A stretch of 64,000 nt of DNA from Protea cynaroides (lineage: Eukaryota; Streptophyta; Magnoliopsida; Proteales; Proteaceae): the NCBI GenBank assembly GCA_028583415.1, contig CM053270.1, positions 7,324,342 through 7,388,341 of the forward strand. The letters run 5' to 3'. Below are positions 21,578 through 32,753 of the stretch, piece by piece. The stretch's first letter is position 1. Each line of letters begins with the position of its first letter. A program made the translations under genes and the position numbers. The notes below the pieces were generated by a model. The model did no database searches, was not told the DNA's origin, and saw nothing but the letters and a program-made list of their open reading frames with translations.

Positions 21578-22493
21578 ATGGCCACTGCAACCCGTCTCTG
21601 CAGCTCCCCCTCTATTCCACCGAGACATTAGATCTTCTGAAAATGGTTCTCTGATTCTAACGCATACTAGTCAATAATTTAATCACAAATTTGGAAAATC
21701 TTCTATAGTACTATGAGCAGCTAACAACACCTCGCATCCTCATTGTCGATCTAAGTCTCCATCTCCGTACGTCAATACTCTATTTCATTGGAGATGAAGA
21801 AGGGTATAGATGTCTAGAAAAAAATTTAACTCTCTTCCATCCGTTAGTGGGGTGTGATTGATGATTTTAGAAACCAGTAGATGGTAGGTGATGTTTCTCA
21901 AACTATTTGGTTAGTACGTTGTATTTTCCCTATTAAATATATATGTAGAAAATCAATACCGAAAATGAATCAGTCCGATAATGACCCGATAGAGCCCATT
22001 AATCTAACTTTTCTACAACATATACATATAGTAAACGGACACCAAACTGATAGTGGACCGATAAGAGTCTGTTAAGAGGCCGTTAAGCCAATCCTATAAC
22101 AAATCGACACTAGACCGGTCCGTTAATTAACATGTACAGTACAACACAACCCAGCCTGAATCTTTTATTAAACATGTTTCAAACCACTATTAAAAAGTTC
22201 GAAACTGACTTAACCCAGACCCAAACCAGATCGAACTGACCCATTGACACCCCCTACCCCATCAAAACTCCTTCAACCAAACAGGGTCAAACCATCTAAG
22301 TGAAATGGTTAGGGTACAAATTTTATACCCCCAAGTTCTTTAGAAACATCCCCTGAGTTGGCTTTTTCACCGATCTACGTGGCATTTGTCATTACACTGG
22401 TAACGTCACCCGTAGGTGATGGAATCGCTTTTAAATTTTAATGGAAACATAGATAAGAATATCCGGCAACTTCTAGAGCAGCCAACAATACGG
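21578..22493. other. Intergenic region upstream of the cupin gene
   Basis: AT-rich, no coding signal. A GTG/ATG in frame with the cupin gene occurs at 22416/22419, which would add about 25 residues. Segments near 21850 and 22310 resemble other repeat ends in the window but no complete element is visible. No clear TATA box could be assigned. Confidence 0.4.
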
Positions 22494-22943
22494 ATGGCCG
22501 TACCAATCGCCGCTCTGAGCTTCACCTCCTCCAAGCCCCGGCCTCCATTCGCCGGGACCCATGGCACCACCGCCACCACCGCCGCCGCCGCCAATAGGAG
22601 ATCATTTGGTACAATAAGGGCAATGAAGATGGAGAAACCATTGGAGGTGCTCTACAATGTGAGAGTAGAGAGAGAAGTATCAAAGGAGCGGTTAGAGGAG
22701 CTTGGTGTACAGAGGTGGTCGATGTGGAAGACAGGAAAGTGCAAATTTCCATGGGACTGGCACGTAGATCAACTTGTCTACATTGAAGAAGGAGAGGTCA
22801 GAGTAGTTCCAGATGGGAGCGAACGCTTCATGAGGTTCGTGGCTGGCGACCTTGTACGCTATCCTAAATGGTTCGAGGCCGATCTCTTCTTCAATGGTCC
22901 CTACCGAGAGCGTTACAGTTTTAGGGCTTACGGCGATGACTAA
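22494..22943 (+). CDS. RmlC-like cupin protein, probably plastid-targeted
   Basis: Single-exon frame of 149 residues from ATG 22494 (GGATGGCC context). The alternative start at 22419 would add 25 residues without transit-peptide character. The N-terminal ~45 residues are Ser/Thr/Ala/Pro/Arg-rich with almost no acidic residues, as in a chloroplast transit peptide. The mature part is a small DUF861/Cupin_3-type domain: VQRWSMWKTGKCKFPWDWH, VDQLVYIEEGEVRVVPDG, FVAGDLVRYPKWFEADLFF, ending RYSFRAYGDD. Family members fold as a beta-barrel; biochemical role is mostly unknown, and a pTAC18-like plastid protein is a plausible relative. The usual metal-binding His set is largely absent (only WHVDQ and E residues). 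Looks intact; the only clearly undamaged single-exon host gene here. Confidence 0.85.
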   Translation: MAVPIAALSFTSSKPRPPFAGTHGTTATTAAAANRRSFGTIRAMKMEKPLEVLYNVRVEREVSKERLEELGVQRWSMWKTGKCKFPWDWHVDQLVYIEEGEVRVVPDGSERFMRFVAGDLVRYPKWFEADLFFNGPYRERYSFRAYGDD

Positions 22944-23800
22944 GGCTAGATTCTCTTTCTCCTATGAATTTCACATTTTTGGATTTCTATCTATGTTACA
23001 ATTTGTATCATGGTTTAGCCACTGAGATAACCCTTATTTAGTTTCTGTCTATATGATGTTTGATTTATAGATTCTATCTTCCATCTGGTTTTTTGTTGGT
23101 TTTGTCTATAATTTCATCGGAGTTTGCTGCTTATATGTTTCTGTAGATCCTTTATATCTTTTGTTCATGAATTATAGCCACTTTTCTTTCCAATGCTTTC
23201 GATATGAGCTGGACTGGGCTGTAACTAAGGTTAGATTTTAACTCACTTACTAAGGCTACATTCGATTCCTATTAACTTGAGCCCTTTATGTTAAATATGA
23301 GTTATAATTTGTATTGTGCTTTGGCCATGGAGATACTGCTTAAAAATAGTCTGTTATCTGATTTATAAACCCTGTTTTCCATCTGATTTTTCTTAGCGTT
23401 GTCTATGGTTTTATAAGAGTAGCAGCGTATTAGTTTCTGATTCCTTTATGTTCGTGAATTGAAGATTGTTTTCATGCTAATTTCTGGAATAAACTGGATT
23501 GGGTTCTAACAAAGCTAGTCTCTCACGAAGGTTAGAATTTGCTGTGAATTTCTCATTTTTGAATTTCAAACTGAGAGCTGTTGATGTTGAATATGAGTCA
23601 TAATTTGTAATATGGTTTAGCCATGAGAAAATCTTTATGTAGTATCTGTTTATAAGATATCTACTTTGTGAGTGTTTTTTATGGTTTTGTCTATCTGCTT
23701 GTAAATTTCTGCACATGCACTTCCAAGTCCCCATGCAATGTCCTTTCATGTTGCTCTCTTCCTCTCTTCTGTTCATGTAATGAAGCTTCTTTTCTTTCTG
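22944..23800 (+). repeat. Degenerate ~300-bp triplication downstream of the cupin gene
   Basis: Three diverged units share, in order, CTAAGG(C/T)TAGA, ATTTCTCATTTTTG-like words, GGTTTAGCCA-type sequence (about 23013, 23322, 23613), ATCTG(A/G)TTTTT, TTTTGTCTAT and CCTTTATGTT. Spacing is about 309 and 291 bp. No coding signal; may include the cupin 3' untranslated region. Confidence 0.6.
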
Positions 23801-24610
23801 CTGTTTCTAAATTAGGTGGATTGGATTGTGCCGCTTGGTTTGGTTGCAGGTGCTTATATGAACATATTAGCACAATAGTTTTGTAGACTGCTCTTCAAAT
23901 GTTAGGTCTTTTCTTTTTTTTTTTTTTTTTTTTTTTGTTTGGGTTTTTTTGGGGGGTGTTCTGTGAAAATGTGAGGTCACTATGATTATATGGTCCACAA
24001 TTGTTGATTATACTAATATGGATCTGACACTTCTGTGCATGGCTATTCAGTTTCTGGTATTAGGATGTTAATTGTCCTTTAGATTGATTTTGTTTTCTTG
24101 TCTATTTTTGGAGGTGAAACACACCCAAAGCCAGTTTTTACTTTGTGTGCTTGAGTTGTTTGAAAGAATAAATTGTGTGTATATATATTGTGATGCTGAT
24201 ACAATATTACTGTATCGCTTTTTATCATAAATGATAACTTACAGCTAATGATCCTGACTTTGGAGACAATTTCTACTTTCTGGTCACATTATTTGAACCA
24301 TTCTCTATATGAATGTATGAAGAATCTGTGACATGCTAAATCAGTTGTTGCACTCGAGTTTGGAGGGAGCAGAGATCTTTTTCATAGAATTACGGCTAGG
24401 AAGCTCAATTGAACATTTGCCTTTTGAACTGAAGGGGCAGAAAAGACCATTTCATAAGAAGAAAAAGATGTGACTTTATGCCTTTAAATACTACAAAGTA
24501 TAGAATTGCCGGCATTAATTGTACTGGTAAAGACTAGACTTTGATGTGTGACTAATTGCTTGATTAGAGGGACTCTACTTATCCATGGTTGACTTACCAC
24601 CAAGTCCATG
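23801..24610. other. Non-coding stretch with a T-run
   Basis: AT-rich with a poly-T of ~27 nt at 23910-23936 followed by a G-rich stretch. I see no gene, RNA or element boundary. Confidence 0.4.
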
Positions 24611-25340
24611 GGGTTCAAATGCCATCTGTAACAAAATAGAAAATAAGAGAGTCGATATGTAATCCCTCTCCTCTTAGCAGTTAATATTTATAGACAAAAT
24701 AAAAAAGGTAAAGTGATAGGTCTAGGACTCCACAAGATAAAGAGTCCTAGTTACAAAGTAAATAGGAGTTCTACATGTTAACATGAGAAGGACCCTTAGG
24801 ACTAAAAGGATAAAGAAAAATAGTCATATTCTAATAAAGAAAAGCAGTCCTATTTTAATTAAGGAGAAGGGAACTCCACAAGAGAGGGTGGAGTTCCAGT
24901 TATATTAGGAGTGTAAAAAAGAATAAAGGATAAGAAACTCATGTTCTATTGTCACAACCAATGACATAGAACATTCATTGATGTTGTCCATCTTCTATTC
25001 TTGCATCTAAGGCGCTTGGACTCAGGAAATAATTGCTTGAAGCTTGATCTTCAATTTGAAGCTTCAACACTTCGTGTAACTAGGCACCCGAGCTTGTGGA
25101 TCATTCTTCAAAGGATGCAAGCCTTAACAAATGACCTCTTGATTTACCAATGAAGCCTTGCTCAATGACCTCATCCATTAGCTTGGACCTGCTTCATATT
25201 ATGCCTTGATGCTTGGAGAGTTTACGAAATCACACATGAGCTTTTCATCACACAAACACAAGTTACTTATCACCTAAACATTCGACAAAATACAATGTCT
25301 TGACACATTCTTCAATGTCCCTGCCTCTAAGGGTTCCAAA
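24611..25340. repeat. Dispersed repeat, plus-strand copy
   Basis: About 24660-24920 is similar, in reverse complement, to 42175-42440: shared words include AACTCCACAAGAG, GGACTCCACAAGATAAAG, AAAGTGATAGG and AAAGAAAAACAG-like sequence. The copy begins near TGTAACAAAATAG. It could be a solo LTR or other dispersed element; no ORF. Confidence 0.55.
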
Positions 25341-26440
25341 TGTGACATAGCAAGATCTTAATCCATGTTTTTTATCCAGAAATCTGTACTTTTATTGAAA
25401 TTTACCTTAATAGAAGGCTAGGATTGGGCCTAGGAAGGCATAAACTTCCCCAGTGATGTGCTGTACAGAAGAGCAGGCTGCCATCTTGAGTAAGAGGTTG
25501 TAAATAGATGGACCCTGCTAGCAATATTGACTACATGATAAGGCCCCTATTCTTAACTTCAAAGATAAACCAAGAGGAAGCTTTAAAATTCAAGGTCAGT
25601 GGAGGGTGAAAACTAGGTCCATATCTTTTTATCCCTCAACTGGGCTTAACAAAACTTTCTGCAAAGCATCCAACTTAACAGATTCAAAAAGGACATTCAA
25701 CCATACAAAACATTGGCACTTCCAACCTTTGGAGCAAAAGGAGAACATTTGCTTTTCTGTTTCTGAAGGGAGTATAGTATTTCTTTTGCTAGACTAAGTG
25801 TTGGAATTTTTTGATTGGAGTTGGAGGTATCTTGCCATTGGAAAATAATTTTACTCATCAATCCTATGCAAGTACTTTTCGAGATCATGTTATATTGTAT
25901 GTGATGACTGATTACTCTGATGCAGGCAAAGGCAATTGAGTTTAAGGTACAATGGCGATACAAATGTGGCCTAATGATGGTAGAAAGGATTCATTTTCAA
26001 AGAACCTTTGGAACTATTCTAAGTTTTTCATTTTTAGCTGGAGAATTACCGAAGACAATACAGGTGTAAGTTTTCATAAGGAATTACCATAGAAAACAAG
26101 TGTTGAGGTTTTAATTTGTCAAGTCAATAATGGATTTCTTGTTAATTTAAATGAATAGACTGTTTGTACTACTTCAGGGCATGAAATGAGAATTACAGGA
26201 ATGTTTAAATAGATCCACATGATTATTTTAGAGAAATTTTGTGTTTTTACTTCCTAGGAAACAAAATCGGAAGGTTGAGGTTCAATTAAATATTTTTATT
26301 GAGATAAGAGTTTTTTTTTTATTTTATTTTTGAGTAAGAGAGATAAAAGAGTTTATGTGACCACACTCAGTTGATTCTCCCTGGTTGATTGGCATGGTTG
26401 TAATTTGTTCAAGTTGACGTGGCCAATCAGACCAGTCATG
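25341..26440. other. Non-coding, nothing recognised
   Basis: AT-rich sequence with only short chance reading frames (25606-25797 and its opposite strand). No domain, repeat pair or RNA gene seen. Confidence 0.4.
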
Positions 26441-26441
26441 G

Positions 26442-26444
<3 letters not shown>

Positions 26445-26489
<45 letters not shown>

Positions 26490-26692
26490 TATGTTATTGT
26501 AACAAGGGTTTATTATTTTTTCAAATGTCATAAGAATTTAATTTATTGTGCCACATGGGTAGATGAGATGATATGTTCAACCGTTGGACATATTATAACA
26601 CTCTTCAAGTTTGAATGAATTAGATTAAAAAAATAATAAAAATGAATAATTTAAATTTATTTTGTTATATTTTTAAAAGTAACAAATCCTTT

Positions 26693-26725
<33 letters not shown>
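26445..26725. repeat. Two (AT)n microsatellites
   Basis: (AT)n at 26445-26483 and 26698-26725, separated by AT-rich sequence. Confidence 0.9.
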
Positions 26726-26730
<5 letters not shown>

Positions 26731-26756
26731 TCACGTAGAACCCAAGATAAGGGTAA

Positions 26757-27310
26757 ATGTGGGTTTTACAAAACATGTCCATTAAGAGTTCGGGTTCGGT
26801 GTGGCACAATAATACGGGTTGGTTCGGTGTCGGTTTGTTATCGGCCGGGTTTATGAAGTCATTTCGCTTGGGTTTATTGAAGTCATTTGACTCGGTCCGA
26901 TGGGCTTATCGTTATCGGGCCTATTTTATATGTAAGATATATGACATATTTTATTATTTCTATCTATAAAATTAGCATCATTCCTTTTGTATGTATATAA
27001 TTCAATAAATTGTAACAATTAATATACTCTTTTCAACTATAGATTCACATAATCTTTTGGATTAAGAAGTGAACTATAATAGTATATATAATCCATCAAA
27101 ATTTAAAACCATTAAGGGGGTAGACCAGGTGTTCGGGTTGGGTATTATTGATTCGAGCTAGTTCGCGCTTTGCGGTCGGTCCCGGTCGGTTCCCCGGCAA
27201 GAGTGTCGGGTTCTACAAGTCGAGATCAAACCACAGGTCTGGGTTGGATTCGGATTATATCGGGCTGGCTCGATCCGTGCTACCGGGTCGGACCCATTTT
27301 TGATACCCTT
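26757..27310. repeat. GGGTTCGG-type degenerate repeat tracts
   Basis: 26785-26930 and 27120-27300 are rich in CGGGTT, TTCGGGTT and GGTCGG words like those at 20390-20760. Such tracts are common in plant intergenic DNA. No coding content. Confidence 0.5.
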
Positions 27311-28108
27311 AACCCAAGAACTATCAAAAGATCATCTACAACTTATAGGTTTTTGATATCATCAATTGCCACCCATAATCTTTGTACTGTTAATTAAAGA
27401 GGTCGAATCTCGTTAGATGCTCAAGTCAACTCAAATTGAACTTTTCTGTACAACTTCCTCCGACTTATTTTCTCTTGTAGTTTTGGTTTATTTTTCACTG
27501 AAGTTCTCTTTTCTTCATGACACAGCATCAAGAAGAATTCTTCTTTCCCATTTTCATCCCCTCGGTCCTATCTAATATTTCTTTCTTTATGCTGACTGCA
27601 TGTCCCCTACAACTCCGTCTCCGGCGATGACTGCAACCACAATTCTAGTTTTGGTGATCCTGAGGACCAGTCTTCGGCGGAAACGAAATAGTTCTCTTCT
27701 CGGTTTCTTTTGCTTTGCTTCACTTCTTTTTTTTTGGGTCGAAAAAGATCTTTTACTGTCCCATATGATTTCTCTGTTTTTGGATACCAATCTCAAATGT
27801 AGATTCCTCCCAAGGAAAATGGAAAATTTCATCTTGTCTTCTTCAAAACATCCTTTTTCGTTTTTTCCACTCCTGCTTTGGAATTCCAGTTACCTTGTAT
27901 TATCATCATTGTCTGAACGATTACAGGAAGCTCTCACAGTTTTCCTATGCTTGTAATTGACTCCCCGTCGGTTTCTTGTTCGATTTGGTAACAAGGAAGG
28001 GGAAACAGATTCAGATTTGACCCTAATAAATCTTCCTGGGCAAGAGAGAGAGAGAGAGAGAGAGAGTTGCAGGGGGCAAGAGAGAGAATGAGAGGGTTGC
28101 AGAGAACA

Positions 28109-28144
<36 letters not shown>

Positions 28145-28367
28145 ACAGGGACAAAAATGCGAAAAACTAACCCTTTTCCCTTTCCTTCACTCTTTGTACT
28201 TTGCTCATACAAATCTGAAATTTACAAAGTCAAATAAGGATGCTCCTTTCGATTGATTTGAGAGAGAGAAGGAGAATGGGCTTTGGCTTCTTCGGTTGCC
28301 ACCTTGGTTAAGGTGGAGCGAGGAAACCGTTTGAACTGAGAAGGAGAATGGGCTTAGGTTTCGGTGG
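27311..28367. other. Non-coding region with GA microsatellites
   Basis: Contains (GA)n at about 28043-28067 and 28113-28140. The ORF 27600-27956 is low-complexity, Leu/Phe/Ser-rich and unlikely to be a gene. 28260-28367 holds two diverged copies of an AT-hook coding segment belonging to the neighbouring pseudogene (AAGCCCATTCTCCTTCTC on the minus strand). Confidence 0.45.
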
Positions 28368-28712
28368 TCATCCACGCCCAGCTTCTGAGTCAACTGTGAT
28401 GATATCTAAAGACTTGAGCTTGGGTGGTCGTCCTCGGTCTCTTTTCACTGGCACTATCAAAGAAGACGGAGGAGTAACAGCAGCAGATTTGGTCTGGGAA
28501 GAAAGCTGAAAACCCACTTTAACGTTCTTTGGAAGCTTGTAGGAGTGCTTCACCATGATTACAACGCCACTGTTCTTTAACCTCTTCAGATGATTACTTA
28601 AGAGAGCTGCATGAGAGACTGGCAGATTTGAGTAGGTTGCATCAATATACTTCTTTATGACCTTCTTACTTGAGCCCTTTTTTTCGTCCAGAAGTATGAT
28701 ATGTTGTGACTA
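28368..28712 (-). pseudogene. Linker-histone (H15)/AT-hook protein, HMGA-like, broken
   Basis: On the minus strand, after an acceptor-like TTTCTCTAG (about 28712), an open frame encodes the C-terminal two thirds of a winged-helix H15 domain (KKGSSKKVIKKYIDATY, SNLPVSHAALLSNHLK, VIMVKHSYKLP). A short linker and an AT-hook follow (RDRGRPPKLK, about 28411-28440). The next AT-hook is cut by TGA at 28368-28370: GAAGCTGGGCGTGGA, then TGA CCA CCG AAA, exactly where RGRPPK needs CGA. Family members bind AT-rich DNA in the nucleus. The first H15 helix and a start codon were not found; an upstream exon may lie in 28713-29480. A pseudogene or a truncated protein with one hook are both possible. Confidence 0.65.
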
Positions 28713-29490
28713 GAGAAATCAGATGTATGATATGATATGCTGTGACCGGAGAAATCGAAGATATATCAAAAAAATGTAAGTTATATTTACAGATGAAATA
28801 AAAAGATAAACTGTACCATCACTGAAATAGAAATCAAAGAGATATTACTGCTTGAAGTGATTGAAGATGTATCCGAAACGGAATCAGATTAGGAAACAGA
28901 GAATTAAATTTGGACTTACTGTTGTAGAGGACGAAAACCACAATAGATCAGGAATTACCATCGCCGAAGATGAACACGATAATAGATAGGTCGCCGGAAA
29001 AGAAGCAACATCAGATTCGGACTTACCATTGCCGGAGATGAGAACAAAAAATCCTCGGTCACTGGAAATGCAACAAATAACAGATTCGGACTTACCATAA
29101 CCGGAGATGAGAACGAGAACATATCACTCACCGAAAATGAAACAAATAGCAGATTTAGACTTACTGTGACCCAGATATTGAACAAAAACCAAATCAGATC
29201 GCAGGATCACATTTTTAGATATTGAACAAAAACCAAATCAGATTGTCATTGCGATAAATCAAACAAAATCAGACCAAATATCGCCAGAAGAAAAACTGAT
29301 CACCATTGAAACGATCTCGATCTTCATCGAGTGTTACTATTGATCGATCATATCTCTATTAAATAAAGAGAAACAGAGCTTGGCCAAAACATTAAAAGTC
29401 CAAATCAGTGAGAAATACATCTTACCGAGGAGAAGGAAGAATGCGTCTAAAGAGAGTGAAAACGAAAGAGATAAAGAACAAATGTAATTT
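28713..29490 (-). other. Presumed 5' part of the H15/AT-hook gene, with ~75-100-bp repeats
   Basis: 28900-29170 contains three or four imperfect repeats with CGGACTTACC(A/G)T and CCGGAGATGA(A/G)AAC words; each offers a donor-like GTAAGT on the minus strand. A donor-like CTCG/GTAAGATG lies near 29430. No clear exon with the missing H15 helix was found. Confidence 0.4.
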
Positions 29491-29671
29491 TCTTTAGAAG
29501 GTCAAATCAGTAATTTTATCTATTTTTTTAAATTTTCAATTTATAATATGAAAGGTAAAAATGTTTATCAATATTTTAAGTGATTTCCATTGGTAAAATG
29601 GGTGCAATTAATGATTTTTTAAACCTGTGAGTGGTAGATGATGTTTCCGATAGTTCTTGAGGTCTACGTGA

Positions 29672-29713
<42 letters not shown>

Positions 29714-31031
29714 TTTTTTATTGACACCTTCTAAAGTGTCAAACAATTTGAAACCCCATTTTTTTGCCCTCTTACTATAATATATTTATTTTTATTAATA
29801 AAAACATTTTTGTCATTTTACATGTCTATTAAAAAAAAATGAATAAGACAAAGGCAACGCTTGATAGTGAAATAATAACCATCGCTCTCAAAAAATTTGT
29901 TAAAAGTCCATTTTACTTTTAACTTAAGAGACTTTTGAAAGCAAAACAAAATGTAATTAAATAAATGAGTCATGTTCTAAAGAAACCATAAGTCATTCAA
30001 ACAGTCCTATATCTATATAAGTTGTATTTTAATAGATTTATTAAACATAGTTTCATTATAATAAAAATGATTTTGTTTTGATTTTCTTTTGGTATGTGGC
30101 TGGTGAGGTTTGAAAGCAAGACCTCTTAGGGTGGAGAGTGAAAGACATTGTTACAAGAATTATAATGGATAGGGTTTTTTTTATGAAAACTAAGAACTAT
30201 ATATTAGAATACACCAAGTCATGCTCCGACAGATCTATCCATTTAAACGTTTTTGAGCCACTACGTTACCAAAATTGTGTGTGCAACAAACCCCTCCCCA
30301 TGAAACACCAAAACTACCCCATATAGTGTGGTTTCTGTGATGATCCAGTGAGTGTACATTAAACAAATAAAATTCAGGGAAAAACAATACTATTTATATT
30401 TTCTCAGAACCCCAATCAGAGATATCATTCCTTCTCAATGATAAATTATCGGCTTTTTATGAAAGAAAAAATGTTAGGAGTAAGGAAAAATGCACAGAAA
30501 ACATTGAATTCTATTGGGTTCAAAGATTACCTAGGTGTTAAGATGTCAAGATATACTATCGAAAATCTTAAATGATTTCAGGGTCCACTCAGATGAGGTG
30601 TGATATTATACATTCATACGGTTGTAACATGATTGATTTTAGATAGTCTTCAGAAGAATCAGTTTGCAGAACCCACCTTCTAATCCGTAAAAGTTTATTG
30701 TGCAATTTGAGATGTACCTACCTTGATATTTAAATATGTAATTCTTGTTACATAATTGGAACAGGAAGAGTTTTTCTCCACCAACTGTGAACATTCACCC
30801 ACCACTGAAATGTCATTATTACTCCTCCCCAACACCCAAAAAAAAAAAAAAGGAATTCTTTTATCTTCCCCAACAAAATGAATAGGTGAACCATCCTTTC
30901 CCCTGTTCCTGCTGGAGTCCCATCTAACCACGAGAAGTGGTAAGTGAAGAGATACACTACTCACAGTGGGTGGAGAGAAACTGGGTCCATTGGATCAGAA
31001 AGAAAGAATCCTCACCAAGAGAGAGATTAGA
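29491..31031. other. Intergenic, 3' of the HAD hydrolase gene
   Basis: (AT)n at 29678-29708; otherwise AT-rich without coding signal. A minus-strand AATAAA (30694-30699) about 335 bp past the HAD stop codon is a candidate polyadenylation signal. Confidence 0.4.
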
Positions 31032-32700
31032 CTACCAAGTAAAGGCAGGAAATACATATGATGGATAAGCATCATATTTGGATCCAAGAGCTTGGACACA
31101 AGATGGATCTGCAACCTCTCCAAAACTACCAAGTCCGAGTTCATTTGCATGAATCCCTCCGGTGATAAATGCTGATTGGATTCCAGTGGCATTTGCACCT
31201 TTAATGTCATGGTGGAGAGAGTCACCAACAGCAATACAGTCAGAAGCATCCACACCAGCCAGGGCCATAGCTGCTTCATAAATTACCTGTTAAAAGGTTT
31301 AATAAGACAGAACACTTGATGAAAAACTTAATTATCTGCCATCAGATAACGTATAACTAATTAATCAGAAGATTGCTCTTCTTCCATGATTTGATTCTTG
31401 AATGCAATAGCATGAGTGTTCTCTCTCTCTCTCTCTCTCTCTCTCCAGGTGGGGGGATTAGGAGAGGGATCATCTCTATATGTCGATTGATGCAGTACCA
31501 AAGGTCCTTATGATATTCAGACTTCACCTTATCAGGTTTTCCCATCCATTTCACTTCACCTCCAAGCTGCTCATATTTGGTAGCCAGAGTACCTAGCATA
31601 ATCAAGAATACTTAAGACAGTTAGACCAAAACGAAGTACAGGAATAAGAATGAGAAAGTCAACTACTAGAGTACAGAAACACTATAACCAAGGCATCACG
31701 CAGCAATTCTTAAAGGGGCTAAGTTTTCCAGAATGTCCCACATGATAATCTTACCATGACAGCCAAAATATCTACCATGTGGCAGATTCATTGGCTCTCA
31801 GATTTCGAGGAAATGTTGTCCTTAAAGTCATCAATTAGTCTAGCAAATTTGTGCCTAAATAATTTTTCAGAATGAGATATCAGGCTTTGAATGGTCAAAA
31901 TTTCAACTACAGCAATGTATTTTGACCATTAAACATGTAATGGTAAAAGCACAATACATGGTGGGTGGCCATACAATTAAGATTGATCCTAAATTTGACA
32001 CATGGCTACTTCCTAAGGTTTAAAATCCTAAATTTGACACATGGCTACTTCCTAAGATTTAAAACTCAAAATGGCAGACCGTCACGTTACCTTATCATGA
32101 CTGGACAATCAAATTTTAAAAAGGCCTTATAAAAGGCTGTGTCTCAGGTTGAATGTGAGTTATTGTAAGTAATGTACAGTTGAAACAAAATAAAGCGGGA
32201 ATTCTCCAACAATGCCACCGACAGTTGAGTAATTAAACTCTTACTTACTAATATAGTAACCAAATTTTCAATAAATCCATTAGATTTTAGTAGACAAGTA
32301 TGGCAAAGAAATGATTTAACTTAGTTTGCAACTACTATACAAATGTTATCATTTTTTGTAATGCTATTTCTTTTCTTCTTAAAATTTATGTTACAACATT
32401 TTACATCGAACCAAAGAGAGCCAAATTATAGATTGAACAAGTACATGCTTAATATTGGTCTTGTATGTTACATTCTATTGCTAAGAATGTCTCTTATGAC
32501 TTCCTTTCTCCCTGCTATTTTAGTTTTGTTCCGTCATTGTCCTCTGTTTCTATTCCCTAGACCTGGCAAGAAACTAGTGCAGATGAAAAGTGGCAGGCAG
32601 CTATGGTTAAGGAAATATAGACATTGCGGAAAAATGACACGTGGGAGTTAGTTTGTCTTTGTACTTGTAACAAAATAAGATGGAAAATTAACCAAGTAAC

Positions 32701-32753
<53 letters not shown>

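Noticed and set aside
27600..27956. 118-codon plus-strand ORF
   Set aside because: Low-complexity Leu/Phe/Ser translation, no domain, and the opposite strand is equally open.
22300..29690. Possible MULE or other TIR pair (near 22310 and 29600, words like GTAGATGATGTTTCC)
   Set aside because: Similarity to the real MULE end is short, no matching target duplication was found, and the two ends do not align convincingly.
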